Positions 50,754 to 59,240 of a DNA stretch of 64,000 nucleotides are shown piece by piece. Both the position numbers and the translations under genes were made by a program. The first letter of the stretch is position 1. The number at the start of each line of letters is the position of its first letter. Below the pieces are notes generated by a model. That model did no database searches and had not been told where the DNA came from. It saw only the letters and a list, made by a program, of their open reading frames with translations. Where the stretch lies: contig NZ_CAJHOB010000008.1 in assembly GCF_905120355.1 (NCBI RefSeq), forward strand, positions 1-64,000, in the 5' to 3' direction. This DNA comes from Azonexus hydrophilus (GTDB taxonomy: Bacteria > Pseudomonadota > Gammaproteobacteria > Burkholderiales > Rhodocyclaceae).

Positions 50754-51824
50754 TCACGCCGCCGCAAAACGCGTGCGCGTGCGATTGGCAAACGCCACCA
50801 GCGACAGCATCACCGGCACTTCCACCAGCACACCGACCACCGTCGCCAATGCTGCACCGGAGTTGAGGCCGAACAAGCCAATGGCAACCGCCACTGCCAG
50901 CTCAAAAAAATTCGACGTTCCAATCAAGGCGCACGGCGCGGCGATGCGGTAAGGCAGTCGCCAGACCCAGGCCCACGCATAGGCAAGGGCAAAAATACCG
51001 TAGGACTGCAGCACGATGGGCAGGGCGATCAGGGCAATCAGCAGGGGCTGGGCGAGGATGATTCCCCCCTGAAAACCGAACAACAGCACCACCGTCAGCA
51101 GCAGCCCGAGCATGGACAGAGGTTTGATGCGGGCGGTAAACGCTGTCACCGCCGCCTGACCACCACGGGCAATCAGGGAACGCCGCGTCAGTCCACCAGC
51201 GATCAGCGGCAGCACGATGTAGAGCACGGCCGAGAGCACCAGCGTTTCCCAGGGCACGGCGATGTCCGTCACCCCCAGCAGAAAGGCCACGATCGGGGCA
51301 AACGCCACCACCATCACCAGGTCGTTGATCGTGACCTGTACCAGGGTATAGCTGGGGTCGCCCCGCGTCATTTGCGACCAGACGAACACCATCGCCGTGC
51401 ATGGCGCAGCGCCCAGCAGGATCAGGCCGGCAATGTATTGCTGGGCGTTGGCTGGCTCGATGATGCCGGCGAAAAAATAATTGAAGAACAAGACTGCCAG
51501 ACCCGCCATGGTGAACGGCTTGATCAGCCAGTTCACTGCCAGGGTGATCACCAGCCCCTTGGGGCGCTGCCCGACAGCCTTCAGCGAACCCAGATCAATG
51601 GCGATCATCATCGGGTACACCATCGCCCAGATCAGCACCGCCACGACCAGATTGACCGACGCATATTCCAGTGCCGCCAGCGCGTCGAAGACGCCCGGAA
51701 GCAGATACCCCAGCGCGATGCCGGCAAGAATGCACAGGCCGACCCACAGGGTCAGGTAGCGTTCAAAAATGCCCATGGGCGAATCGGCGGCTGTTTTTTG
51801 TGAAATTTCACAGGTTACGGACAC
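50754..51824 (-). CDS. acr3: Arsenite efflux permease of the ACR3 family
   Basis: Acr3 exports arsenite across the inner membrane, driven by ion gradients or, here probably, helped by ArsA. The 356-residue protein has about ten transmembrane helices in a bile-acid-transporter-like fold. The conserved catalytic cysteine lies in the family motif [24 protein letters not shown] near residue 123. The start is a GTG preceded by a strong GGAGGAG site. It is the last gene of the ars operon and directly follows a truncated arsC. It is often annotated arsB, but the sequence is the unrelated ACR3 family. Confidence 0.95.
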   Translation of the reverse strand: MSVTCEISQKTAADSPMGIFERYLTLWVGLCILAGIALGYLLPGVFDALAALEYASVNLVVAVLIWAMVYPMMIAIDLGSLKAVGQRPKGLVITLAVNWLIKPFTMAGLAVLFFNYFFAGIIEPANAQQYIAGLILLGAAPCTAMVFVWSQMTRGDPSYTLVQVTINDLVMVVAFAPIVAFLLGVTDIAVPWETLVLSAVLYIVLPLIAGGLTRRSLIARGGQAAVTAFTARIKPLSMLGLLLTVVLLFGFQGGIILAQPLLIALIALPIVLQSYGIFALAYAWAWVWRLPYRIAAPCALIGTSNFFELAVAVAIGLFGLNSGAALATVVGVLVEVPVMLSLVAFANRTRTRFAAA

Positions 51825-51839
51825 GACTGTCTCCTCCGC

Positions 51840-51953
51840 TCAGGCGTCACGCAGCTGACGCAACTCAAGATGATTCATGATGACTTCCGCCATGATGCTG
51901 CGGGCAGAGTTGCCGCTGCAGATGAACAGCACGTTGTAAATTTTCTGGTCCAT
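51840..51953 (-). pseudogene. N-terminal fragment of an ArsC-type (LMW phosphatase) arsenate reductase
   Basis: A 37-codon ORF encodes an N-terminus with the complete phosphate loop, CSGNSAR (CX5R), in the context NVLFICSGNSARSIMAE. It then stops after MNHLELRQLRDA. A full-length ArsC would continue for about 100-120 residues with SAGS, the aspartate loop and two redox cysteines; none follows before acr3, 15 bp away. It differs from the intact arsC in the same operon (NSARS versus NSCRS), so it comes from a second arsC lineage. A deletion joining it to acr3 is the simplest explanation. Confidence 0.8.
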
Positions 51954-51954
51954 C

Positions 51955-53727
51955 TCAGATTCCTTCAGTGATTGATTCTGCCAACTCACGCAAGCGCCTG
52001 GCGCCAATCGGCTCTTCCCGCAGGAGCGGCACGACCGCGAAGCGGCTGGCATGGCGGGTTGCCACCGCCTCGATCTCGCACAGTTCGTTATGGGCCCGCT
52101 GGCGCAGGAGCGGAGCCCGCGGTTGGGCGGCGGCGATACTGTTATTCACCACCCATGCCCACGGTTCAATACCGGCACGGCGCAGGTCGGATTGTAGGTT
52201 GGCAGCTTCCAGCACTGGCGTCGTCTCGGCCAGCGTGACCAGCAGCACCTTGGTCTGCTGCGGGTCTTGCAGCTGCATCATCGGTGTCGTGTAGTGCAGG
52301 CCGGAGCCCCCCATCTGGCGGCTGATCTCACGGTGATATGCACCGGTGGCATCGAGCAGCAGCAGGGTGTGGCCGGTCGGAGCCGTATCCATCACCACGA
52401 ACTTCTTGCCGGCCTCACGGATGATGCGCGAAAAGGCCTGAAATACCGCGATCTCCTCGGTGCAAGGCGAGCGCAGATCCTCCTCGAGCAAGGCACGACC
52501 GGCGGCATCGAGCTGCGCCCCCTTGGTGTCGAGCACATGCTGGCGGTAGCGCTCCGTCTCCGCGTGGGGGTCGATGCGACTGACCGTCAGATTGGCCAGC
52601 GATCCGTCCAGAGTCTCCGCCAGATGGGCAGCCGGATCGGATGTAGTCAGATGAACCGACAGACCGCGGTGCGCCAGTTCAACGGCAACGGCGGCGGCCA
52701 GCGTGGTCTTGCCCACACCGCCTTTGCCCATGAGCATGACCAGGCCATGCCCGTCGCGAGCAATCTCGGCGACCAATGTAGACAGATTGGGCGCGGCAAG
52801 CCGGGCCGGCAGTTCGATCGGCGCTGGATTTTCTGCGTCAGCAGTCGGCACCAGCAACTGGCGCAGGGCATCCAGGCCGACCAAGTTGAAGGATTTGAGC
52901 GCAACCAGATCCCGCGGCAGCGCTTTGAGCTCTTCCGGAATGGCAGCAAGCGCCGCCTGCTCCCGGCGCAGGATCGCCGCCGCCAGTTCGTCCTGCTCCG
53001 CCTGCCCGGCCGGGAGAACACCGTTGATGACCAGATACTGCTGCGACAAGCCGATGGCCGCCAGCTCGGTATGGGTCCGCGCCACTTCCCGCAGCGTTGC
53101 AGACTGCGCACGCGCCACCAGAACCAGACGCGTCCGCAATGGATCGGCTAGCGCGGCAACTGCGGCCTTGTACTGGCTGCGCTGCTTCTCCAGGCCGGCC
53201 AAAGGCCCGAGACAGGAAGCATCACCTTTGCCTGCTTCAAGAAAACCACTCCACGCCCCCGGCAGTTGCAGCAGGCGGATGGTGTGACCTGTGGGCGCAG
53301 TATCGAAAATGATGTGCGCGTAATCAGCGGTCAGCGCCGCGTCGGTCAGCAATGCGGTGAACTCGTCGAAGGCAGCGATTTCCGTCGTGCAGGCACCGGA
53401 GAGTTGCTCCTCGATACCCTTGACCACCGTCTCGGGCAGCACACCCCGCACCGGTCCGACGATGCGGTCGCGGTAGGCTTGCGCTGCCGCCTGTGGGTCG
53501 ATTTCGAGCGCGAACAGCCCGGGCACGGCGGCAATGGGGGTGATGTGATTGCCGATGTCCGTGCCGAACACCTGCCCCACGTTCGACGCCGGGTCGGTGC
53601 TGACGAGCAGGACGCGCTTGCCTGCGGACGCCAGTTGAACAGCGGTGGCACAGGCAATGGACGTCTTGCCGACGCCCCCTTTGCCGGTAAAGAAAAGGAA
53701 ACGTGGCGGATGCTGGAGAAAATTCAT
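51955..53727 (-). CDS. arsA: Arsenical pump-driving ATPase ArsA
   Basis: ArsA is a cytosolic ATPase that couples ATP hydrolysis to arsenite export. The 590-residue protein is a tandem duplication with two P-loops, GKGGVGKTS near 15-23 and GKGGVGKTT near 334-342, and two DTAPTGHT signature motifs. The three metal-site cysteines fall at C113, C172 and C422 when counted from the ATG at 53727, exactly the E. coli plasmid R773 numbering. That start is therefore preferred over the GTG at 53736. It follows arsD by a short gap and takes arsenite from ArsD. Confidence 0.97.
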   Translation of the reverse strand: MNFLQHPPRFLFFTGKGGVGKTSIACATAVQLASAGKRVLLVSTDPASNVGQVFGTDIGNHITPIAAVPGLFALEIDPQAAAQAYRDRIVGPVRGVLPETVVKGIEEQLSGACTTEIAAFDEFTALLTDAALTADYAHIIFDTAPTGHTIRLLQLPGAWSGFLEAGKGDASCLGPLAGLEKQRSQYKAAVAALADPLRTRLVLVARAQSATLREVARTHTELAAIGLSQQYLVINGVLPAGQAEQDELAAAILRREQAALAAIPEELKALPRDLVALKSFNLVGLDALRQLLVPTADAENPAPIELPARLAAPNLSTLVAEIARDGHGLVMLMGKGGVGKTTLAAAVAVELAHRGLSVHLTTSDPAAHLAETLDGSLANLTVSRIDPHAETERYRQHVLDTKGAQLDAAGRALLEEDLRSPCTEEIAVFQAFSRIIREAGKKFVVMDTAPTGHTLLLLDATGAYHREISRQMGGSGLHYTTPMMQLQDPQQTKVLLVTLAETTPVLEAANLQSDLRRAGIEPWAWVVNNSIAAAQPRAPLLRQRAHNELCEIEAVATRHASRFAVVPLLREEPIGARRLRELAESITEGI

Positions 53728-53740
53728 GACATTCACTCAT

Positions 53741-54100
53741 TCAGCAACAACGGCCGCCGGCGCAGCAAGACGCTGGTGCAGACTCCGGAGTGACCATCGC
53801 TATACCGAGCCAGCGGGCCAGCTCCGTGCGCTTGGGGTAGCGACCAGCCAACGTAACTTCGCCATCGACCAAGATCAGCGGCAGCGCCTCTTGCCCGGAG
53901 CGCTCCAGAAAGGCTCTGACGTGCGGATTCTCCGCGAAGGCCAGTGGCTGCAGCGCGAGGTTGAAGCGTTCAATCTGCGCACCATTCTGCCTCGCCCAGT
54001 CCACATCAGCGGCAAAGCTCACCAGCGCCTGGTCAACCTCAACGCCACAGACGCCCGTGCTGCAGCACAGTGCGGGATCAAAAATCTGAATGCTTGCCAT
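53741..54100 (-). CDS. arsD: Arsenite metallochaperone ArsD
   Basis: ArsD binds arsenite, passes it to ArsA and weakly represses the operon. The 119-residue protein has the essential C12, C13 and C18 near the N-terminus (LCCSTGVC) and two C-terminal vicinal pairs, C112-C113 and C118-C119. The start at 54100 has an AAGGA site and gives the canonical numbering of these cysteines; upstream in-frame ATG codons are less likely. Confidence 0.95.
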   Translation of the reverse strand: MASIQIFDPALCCSTGVCGVEVDQALVSFAADVDWARQNGAQIERFNLALQPLAFAENPHVRAFLERSGQEALPLILVDGEVTLAGRYPKRTELARWLGIAMVTPESAPASCCAGGRCC

Positions 54101-54175
54101 GATGAATCCTTCCATGAGTGATGTTGCGGAATGAAACTGTTGCCCTGCCATTCCTCTGTCTTTTTGCCACCACCG

Positions 54176-54655
54176 TCATGCCATCGGGGTGCCGATGCGC
54201 TCGAGCTCTGCGGTGAATCTGACCTTGTCTTGCCACAACGCATCCAGCGGCAGTGCCAGAAACGCTTCGATCCGCGCCCGCAGGATGCGATAGGCCGTTT
54301 CGAATGCGGCATCGATCTGCGCATCGCTGCCCGTGACGTGTGCCGGATCATCGACCCCCCAGTGGCAGCGCAACACCGGGCCCAGGTACGCAGGACAGGT
54401 TTCCCCGGCGGCACTGCCACACACCGTAATCACAAGATCCGGTGTCGCCGGCAGGTGTTCCCAGGATTTGCTGTGGTAGCCCGCAGTGGCAATTCCCTCA
54501 CGTGCCAGCCGGGCCAGCGCACGCGGGTGCACCTGTCCAGTCGGCTGACTGCCCGCACTCATCGCCCGCCAGCCGGCAGGCGCCAGGTGATTGAAAGTGG
54601 CTTCGGCAAGGATCGAGCGGCAAGAGTTGCCCGTACAGAGGAAAAGGATGTTCAT
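54176..54655 (-). CDS. arsC: Arsenate reductase ArsC (LMW protein-tyrosine-phosphatase type)
   Basis: This enzyme reduces arsenate to arsenite, the form that is exported. The 159-residue protein starts with the phosphate loop C7-TGNSC-R13 and has downstream cysteines C79 and C87 (VITVCGSAAGETC). These match the three-cysteine cascade of thioredoxin-coupled ArsC enzymes, so thioredoxin rather than glutaredoxin is the likely electron donor. The ATG overlaps arsR by 4 bp. An unrelated fragment of a second arsC lies at 51840. Confidence 0.93.
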   Translation of the reverse strand: MNILFLCTGNSCRSILAEATFNHLAPAGWRAMSAGSQPTGQVHPRALARLAREGIATAGYHSKSWEHLPATPDLVITVCGSAAGETCPAYLGPVLRCHWGVDDPAHVTGSDAQIDAAFETAYRILRARIEAFLALPLDALWQDKVRFTAELERIGTPMA

Positions 54656-55029
54656 GTTTCAGATGTCCCAGCAGTTGAAAACAAAGGCGGCAGCACCGCT
54701 TCCGAGCAACCGGAGGCTCGGCGCAGATCGGCGCACAGTTGTGGCTGACCAGCGCAGCACTCTTCCGTCAGATAGGCAATCAGCTCCAGCATCAGCGGAA
54801 TGTTGGCGCGATAGCGCTGAAAACGCCCCTCTTGTTCCACAGTGAGCAAGCCCGCCTGCGTCAGCGCCTTGAAATGAAAGGACAGATTGTTCGGCGGCAC
54901 ATCGAGCGTCGTCGCAATTTCGCCCGCCACCATCCCCTCCATGCCCTTGCGCACGAGCAGGCGGTACACATCCAGGCGCAGACCGGATGACAGCGATTCG
55001 AAAATTAAAAGGGCAGTGTGTTTTTCCAT
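54652..55029 (-). CDS. arsR: Arsenic-responsive repressor ArsR
   Basis: ArsR is a winged-helix repressor that releases DNA on binding arsenite. The 125-residue protein has the winged helix with recognition region TTLDVPPNNLSFHFKALTQAGL at about 40-61. The classical ELCVCDL metal site in the DNA-binding helix is missing; instead C91-C92 and C99 (EECCAGQPQLC) lie in the C-terminal helix. That resembles the Acidithiobacillus ferrooxidans type of ArsR (Cys95, Cys96, Cys102). A palindrome touches the start codon, and no ribosome site is visible. Confidence 0.93.
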   Translation of the reverse strand: MEKHTALLIFESLSSGLRLDVYRLLVRKGMEGMVAGEIATTLDVPPNNLSFHFKALTQAGLLTVEQEGRFQRYRANIPLMLELIAYLTEECCAGQPQLCADLRRASGCSEAVLPPLFSTAGTSET

Positions 55030-55030
55030 G

Positions 55031-55056
55031 TTTCAACTATACAACTTTAGTTGAAA
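55031..55056. promoter_or_regulatory. ArsR operator with overlapping -10 element
   Basis: TTTCAACTA (55031-55039) and TAGTTGAAA (55048-55056) form a perfect 9-bp inverted repeat, one base away from the arsR start codon. The minus-strand TATAGT within it (55036-55041) can be a -10 element whose predicted start coincides with the A of the ATG. A repressor on this palindrome would block RNA polymerase. No good -35 is visible. Confidence 0.65.
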
Positions 55057-55204
55057 TGTTGATTTAAATTTTGATGACAGTTCATCGCAGCGCCGTCTCC
55101 GCCGATGCCGCCCTACTCCCCGGCCACCGTTTCCGCACATCAAGTTCCCCACCCTGAAGACGTAAAAGCAGGTACCCCCGCAGAATCTCCACAGGAGTGG
55201 TGCC

Positions 55205-56380
55205 ATGATCATTCAAAACACCCGCCAACTCGACCTTGCCAGCAGCTACAGCAAGACCGTCAGTCACGAGCGCAGTGAATCCTTACGCCTCTGGAAAGAC
55301 GGCAGCAGCGTCGAAATGGCCAGCAAGCAGCGCGACAGCATCAGCATTTCCGCTGCGGCGCATTTCTCTCTGCAGCAGGGCCTGCGTGAAAGCGGTCAGC
55401 GCAGCCCGTCCGTACTGCCCACCGTGGCACGGGCCGAGCCAGCGGTTATCGCCGCGCCGTTGCCGGCGCTTGCCAGTGCATCGCCCGGCGCCAGCCCGAG
55501 CCTGAGCGGGCAGAGCGCCAGCACGGAGAAACTGCGCGATGAAGAGGCATGCACCGACGAATCGCCCAAGATCACCCTCATTCGCCGCCTGATCGAATTG
55601 CTCAGCGGCAGGAAAGTCGAGGTGTTTTCCGCCAGCGATCTGGCTGACAGCGAAGCCGGCAAGCTGATGGCCGGTGACAAGAACCTGCCCCCAGCCAGTC
55701 AGGGCGGCGCCAACTGGGGCGCCGTCGTCGAAACGCACGAATTGCGCGAAGAATACGAAGCGAGCAGTTTCACTGCCAGTGGCAGCGTACGAACCGCGGA
55801 CGGACGGGAGATTTCGTTCCAGATGGAACTCAGCATGGAGAGCTACTTCCGCCAGGAAAGCTCGACCCGTGCCCAGTTCGGGCAGGCAACCAAAGATCCC
55901 CTGGTCATCAATTTTTCCGGTAGCGCCGCAGAGCTGACCGATCAGTTTTTCCGCTTCGATCTGGACGGCAACGGCCAGCAGGAAGAGATTCCCACCCTTG
56001 CTTCCGGCAGCGGCTATCTTTTCTTTGACCGCAATGGCGATGGCGTCGTGAACAATGGCAAGGAGCTATTCGGCCCGGCCACCAATAATGGATTCAGCGA
56101 GCTCGCCGCCCTGGATGACGACGGCAACGGCTGGATCGACGAGGCCGATGCCGCTTTCTCTCAACTGGGCATCTGGCGCCAGCGCCCGAATGGCGAAAGT
56201 GAGTACAGCAGCCTGAAGGAAGCCGGTATCGGCGCCCTCGCCCTGGCTCACCTCGCGACGCCCAACAACCTGCGCGGCAATGCCATGCAACTGCTCGGCG
56301 AAGTGCGCAGCAGCGGTCTGGCGCTCAGCGAAGACGGCCGACCGCTGGCCATGCAGCAAATCGATCTGGTCGTCCGCTGA
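55205..56380 (+). CDS. Protein of unknown function with three EF-hand-like calcium loops
   Basis: The 391-residue protein has no signal peptide that I can see. The N-terminal third is Ser/Ala/Pro-rich and probably disordered. The middle (about 170-245) is a predicted beta-rich domain (SFTASGSVRTADGREISFQMELS). Three Asp-rich calcium loops follow: DLDGNGQQE at 252-260, DRNGDGVVNNGKE at 275-287 and DDDGNGWIDEAD at 304-315. Such calcium-loop proteins are often called VCBS or dockerin-like without known function. An AGGAG site precedes the ATG. It lies 105 bp upstream of a sensor kinase on the same strand, with a GC-rich hairpin between. Confidence 0.75.
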   Translation: MIIQNTRQLDLASSYSKTVSHERSESLRLWKDGSSVEMASKQRDSISISAAAHFSLQQGLRESGQRSPSVLPTVARAEPAVIAAPLPALASASPGASPSLSGQSASTEKLRDEEACTDESPKITLIRRLIELLSGRKVEVFSASDLADSEAGKLMAGDKNLPPASQGGANWGAVVETHELREEYEASSFTASGSVRTADGREISFQMELSMESYFRQESSTRAQFGQATKDPLVINFSGSAAELTDQFFRFDLDGNGQQEEIPTLASGSGYLFFDRNGDGVVNNGKELFGPATNNGFSELAALDDDGNGWIDEADAAFSQLGIWRQRPNGESEYSSLKEAGIGALALAHLATPNNLRGNAMQLLGEVRSSGLALSEDGRPLAMQQIDLVVR

Positions 56381-56439
56381 AGGCCGACCCGGCATCCAGC
56401 CGGCATCGGCACTTATTCCGCGACGCAGCAAAGCATTGC

Positions 56440-56470
56440 GCAACACGCCGGCCGCAGGCCGGCCGGCTTG
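56440..56470 (+). terminator. GC-rich hairpin after the EF-hand-like gene
   Basis: GCCGGCC and GGCCGGC repeats around a GCA centre form a strong stem ending in TTGCTCT. It lies between the calcium-loop gene and the sensor kinase and may separate their transcripts. The T-tract is poor. Confidence 0.4.
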
Positions 56471-56485
56471 CTCTAGAATTGCCGC

Positions 56486-58510
56486 ATGCCTCATTCCCCT
56501 CCCCTTGCCCGTCGCGATTTACTGCAGGCCGGTCTTGATCTGCTCGATCAGGGCCTCAGCGTCTTTGACGGAGAATTGCGGCTGGTTGCCTGGAATCGCC
56601 CATTTCTCGAACTGCTCGACTTCCCCCCGGAGTTGGCCGAGGTCGGCCGCCCCTTCGCCGACTTCATCCGCTATAACGCCGAACGCGGTGAATACGGCCC
56701 GGGCGACCCGGAAGCGCAGGTCGCCGAACGTGTCTCCGCCGCCCGCACCTGCTCCCCGCATGTGCGTGAGCGGCGCCGGCCCAACGGCAATCTCCTGCTG
56801 CTGCGTGGCGAGCCTTTGCCCAACGGCGGCTTCGTCACGCTCTACAGCGACATCACCGAACAGCGCTATCTGGAAGACTTGAGCGAGCACCAGAACCAGC
56901 AGCTCGATGAACGCGTGCGCCGGCGCACGGCGCAACTGGAAAATGCCAACGCCCAACTGCGCCGCGCCAATGCCGAAAACACCAAGATCGCGGCGGCGCT
57001 GAGTCGTAGCGAAGCCCGCCTGCGCCTGATCAACGACACCGTCCCCATGCTGATCGCCTACGTCGACCGGGCGCAGATCTACCGCTACGTCAACAAGGGC
57101 TATGCCGAATGGTTCAGCCTGGCGGAGAGTGGCATCGTCGGCCGCGCCGTCGCCGATGTGGTGGGCAGTGAAGTTTACGCACAGGTCGCCGGCAACTTGC
57201 AGCGCGCCCTTGCCGGCGAACGCATCACTTACGAATACCGCATGCCGCGGGCCGGACAAACCGCCTACGCGCACAGCACCCTGGTCCCCGAAATCGGTAG
57301 CGACGGCCAGACGCTGGGCGCCTTCGTCTTCGCCCACGACATCACCGAACAGAAACGGATGCAGGCCGCTCTGCTGCAGGCACAGAAGATGGAAGCCATC
57401 GGCAGCCTGACCGGGGGGCTGGCGCATGATTTCAACAATCTGCTCACCGTCATTATCGGCAACCTCGCCGCGCTCGAAGAACAACGCGGCAGCGACCCGG
57501 CCATCGGCGATTTTGTCGCACCCGCGCTGCAATCGGCCCGCCGCGGGGTACAGCTGATCCGGCGGCTGCTCACCTATTCCCGGCAGCAGCCGCTGGAACC
57601 GCAGGCGGTGGACATCGCCCGCTTGCTGGCCGATCTGGCTCGTCTTATCCGCCGCTCCCTGCCGGACAACATCACTCTGACCAGCCCCGTCAGCAGCACC
57701 GAGGCGTCCGACCTGTTCGCACTCGCCGACCCGGCGCTACTCGAAAGTGCCCTGCTCAATTTCGCGCTCAATGCGCGCGATGCCATGCCCGGCGGCGGCT
57801 GCCTGACGGTCTCCGCCGAGGCGGTCGAACTGCCGGCCGACGCTCCGGAAACCGCTGAATTCGATGTCCCCCCCGGGCACTATGTCAGCATTGCCGTGGC
57901 CGATGACGGCTGTGGCATGGACGCCCAGACCCTGGCCCACGCCTGCGAACCTTTTTTCACCACCAAACGTCTGGGGCTGGGCAGCGGCCTGGGGCTCGCC
58001 ATGGCGCAGGGGTTCGTGCGCCAGTCGGGCGGCGGCATGCGCATCCGCAGCGAACCGGAGCGCGGCACACAGGTGGAAATCGTCCTGCCGCAGACCGCCC
58101 CTCCCCTGGCCGCAGCACCATCGCTGGCCAGCCCGGCGCCCGCCGCCAACGGCGCCCTGGTACTTCTGGTCGAAGACGACAACGAGGTGCGCCGGGTCGT
58201 CCGGCAGCAATTGATCGAACTCGGCCACCCGGTGATCGAGGCAGAAAACGCGGAACAGGCCCTGGCCATGGTCGAACAGATCAGCGACATTGCCATCGTA
58301 GTCAGCGACGTGCTGATGCCCGGCAGCCTCAATGGCCGCCAATTGAGCGAGCGTATCCGGCATAATCGGCCCCAGATGCGCATCGTCCTGGTCAGCGGTT
58401 ACGCCGACGACGCCCCCCGCCCGGGCGATCCGCCCGTACTTGCCAAACCCTTCACCCGTCAGGATCTCGCCCGTGCCTTGGCGCGCACCGAACAAGAATC
58501 CGATGCATGA
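56486..58510 (+). CDS. Hybrid sensor histidine kinase/response regulator with two PAS domains
   Basis: The 674-residue protein is predicted to be cytosolic, as no transmembrane helix is evident. Order of domains: PAS_7-like domain (about 12-125), coiled coil (130-175), second PAS (about 178-292), HisKA with phosphoacceptor H314 in GGLAHDFNNLL, HATPase with the N-box at N425/N429 and glycine-rich GLGSGLGLAMA near 497, and a C-terminal receiver with D608, acidic E564/D565 and K654. The signal is unknown. It is followed directly by an OmpR-type regulator, its probable partner. Confidence 0.92.
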   Translation: MPHSPPLARRDLLQAGLDLLDQGLSVFDGELRLVAWNRPFLELLDFPPELAEVGRPFADFIRYNAERGEYGPGDPEAQVAERVSAARTCSPHVRERRRPNGNLLLLRGEPLPNGGFVTLYSDITEQRYLEDLSEHQNQQLDERVRRRTAQLENANAQLRRANAENTKIAAALSRSEARLRLINDTVPMLIAYVDRAQIYRYVNKGYAEWFSLAESGIVGRAVADVVGSEVYAQVAGNLQRALAGERITYEYRMPRAGQTAYAHSTLVPEIGSDGQTLGAFVFAHDITEQKRMQAALLQAQKMEAIGSLTGGLAHDFNNLLTVIIGNLAALEEQRGSDPAIGDFVAPALQSARRGVQLIRRLLTYSRQQPLEPQAVDIARLLADLARLIRRSLPDNITLTSPVSSTEASDLFALADPALLESALLNFALNARDAMPGGGCLTVSAEAVELPADAPETAEFDVPPGHYVSIAVADDGCGMDAQTLAHACEPFFTTKRLGLGSGLGLAMAQGFVRQSGGGMRIRSEPERGTQVEIVLPQTAPPLAAAPSLASPAPAANGALVLLVEDDNEVRRVVRQQLIELGHPVIEAENAEQALAMVEQISDIAIVVSDVLMPGSLNGRQLSERIRHNRPQMRIVLVSGYADDAPRPGDPPVLAKPFTRQDLARALARTEQESDA

Positions 58511-58520
58511 AAGACAAGAC

Positions 58521-59237
58521 ATGAAAGATAACGACAACGGCAAACTCATCGCCATCGTCGAGGACGATCCCGATATTGCCCGCATCATCGAACAGGTGCT
58601 GGGCGATTTCGGTTTTCGCACCCTGTGGTGCCGTAGCGGCAACGATTTGCTGCGCCGCCTGCGCAATCTGACCCCGGCGTTGTGCATCATCGATCTCGGG
58701 CTGCCTGACATGGACGGCATCGAGGCAATGCAGAAGGTGCGTGCGCAAACATCCTGCGGCATCCTCATCCTCACCGGCCGGGCGCATGTCAGCGACCGGG
58801 TGATGGGGCTCGAACTCGGCGCCGATGACTACATGCTCAAACCCTTCGAGCCCCGCGAACTGGTGGCCCGGGTCCGCAGCATCCTGCGCCGGCGCGAAAG
58901 CATGCCGGACGAAGCCCCGCAGGCCATCGCCCGCTTTGCCGGCTGGCAATTCAATTTTGCCAACAACACCCTGCGCAATCCGGGCGGCGAGGAAGCCGTA
59001 CTCAGCACGGCCGAAGCAGAATTGCTGCAGGTGTTCGTCAAGCATCCCAACCGTATCCTCAACCGCGAAAAGCTGATGGGCAGCCGCGACGACAGCACCA
59101 GCGACCGCGCCATCGACGTGCGCATCTCGCGTCTGCGGCGCAAGCTGGAGCCCGACGCCAACAGCCCGTCCTTCATCAAGACGGTCTATGGCGCCGGTTA
59201 CCTGTTCCTGGCCGAAGTCACCTGGAGTGAGGGCTAA
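58521..59237 (+). CDS. OmpR-family response regulator
   Basis: This 238-residue DNA-binding regulator has a receiver domain with acidic pocket E14/D15, phosphoacceptor D58 (CIIDLGLPD), T85 and K107, then an OmpR/PhoB winged helix (about 135-235) with RVMG-type linker and SRLRRKLE recognition helix region. The ATG at 58521 is chosen, 10 bp after the kinase stop; an ATG at 58503 overlapping the kinase end is also possible. It probably acts with the adjacent hybrid kinase. Target genes are unknown; the calcium-loop gene upstream is a candidate. Confidence 0.92.
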   Translation: MKDNDNGKLIAIVEDDPDIARIIEQVLGDFGFRTLWCRSGNDLLRRLRNLTPALCIIDLGLPDMDGIEAMQKVRAQTSCGILILTGRAHVSDRVMGLELGADDYMLKPFEPRELVARVRSILRRRESMPDEAPQAIARFAGWQFNFANNTLRNPGGEEAVLSTAEAELLQVFVKHPNRILNREKLMGSRDDSTSDRAIDVRISRLRRKLEPDANSPSFIKTVYGAGYLFLAEVTWSEG

Positions 59238-59240
59238 GCC

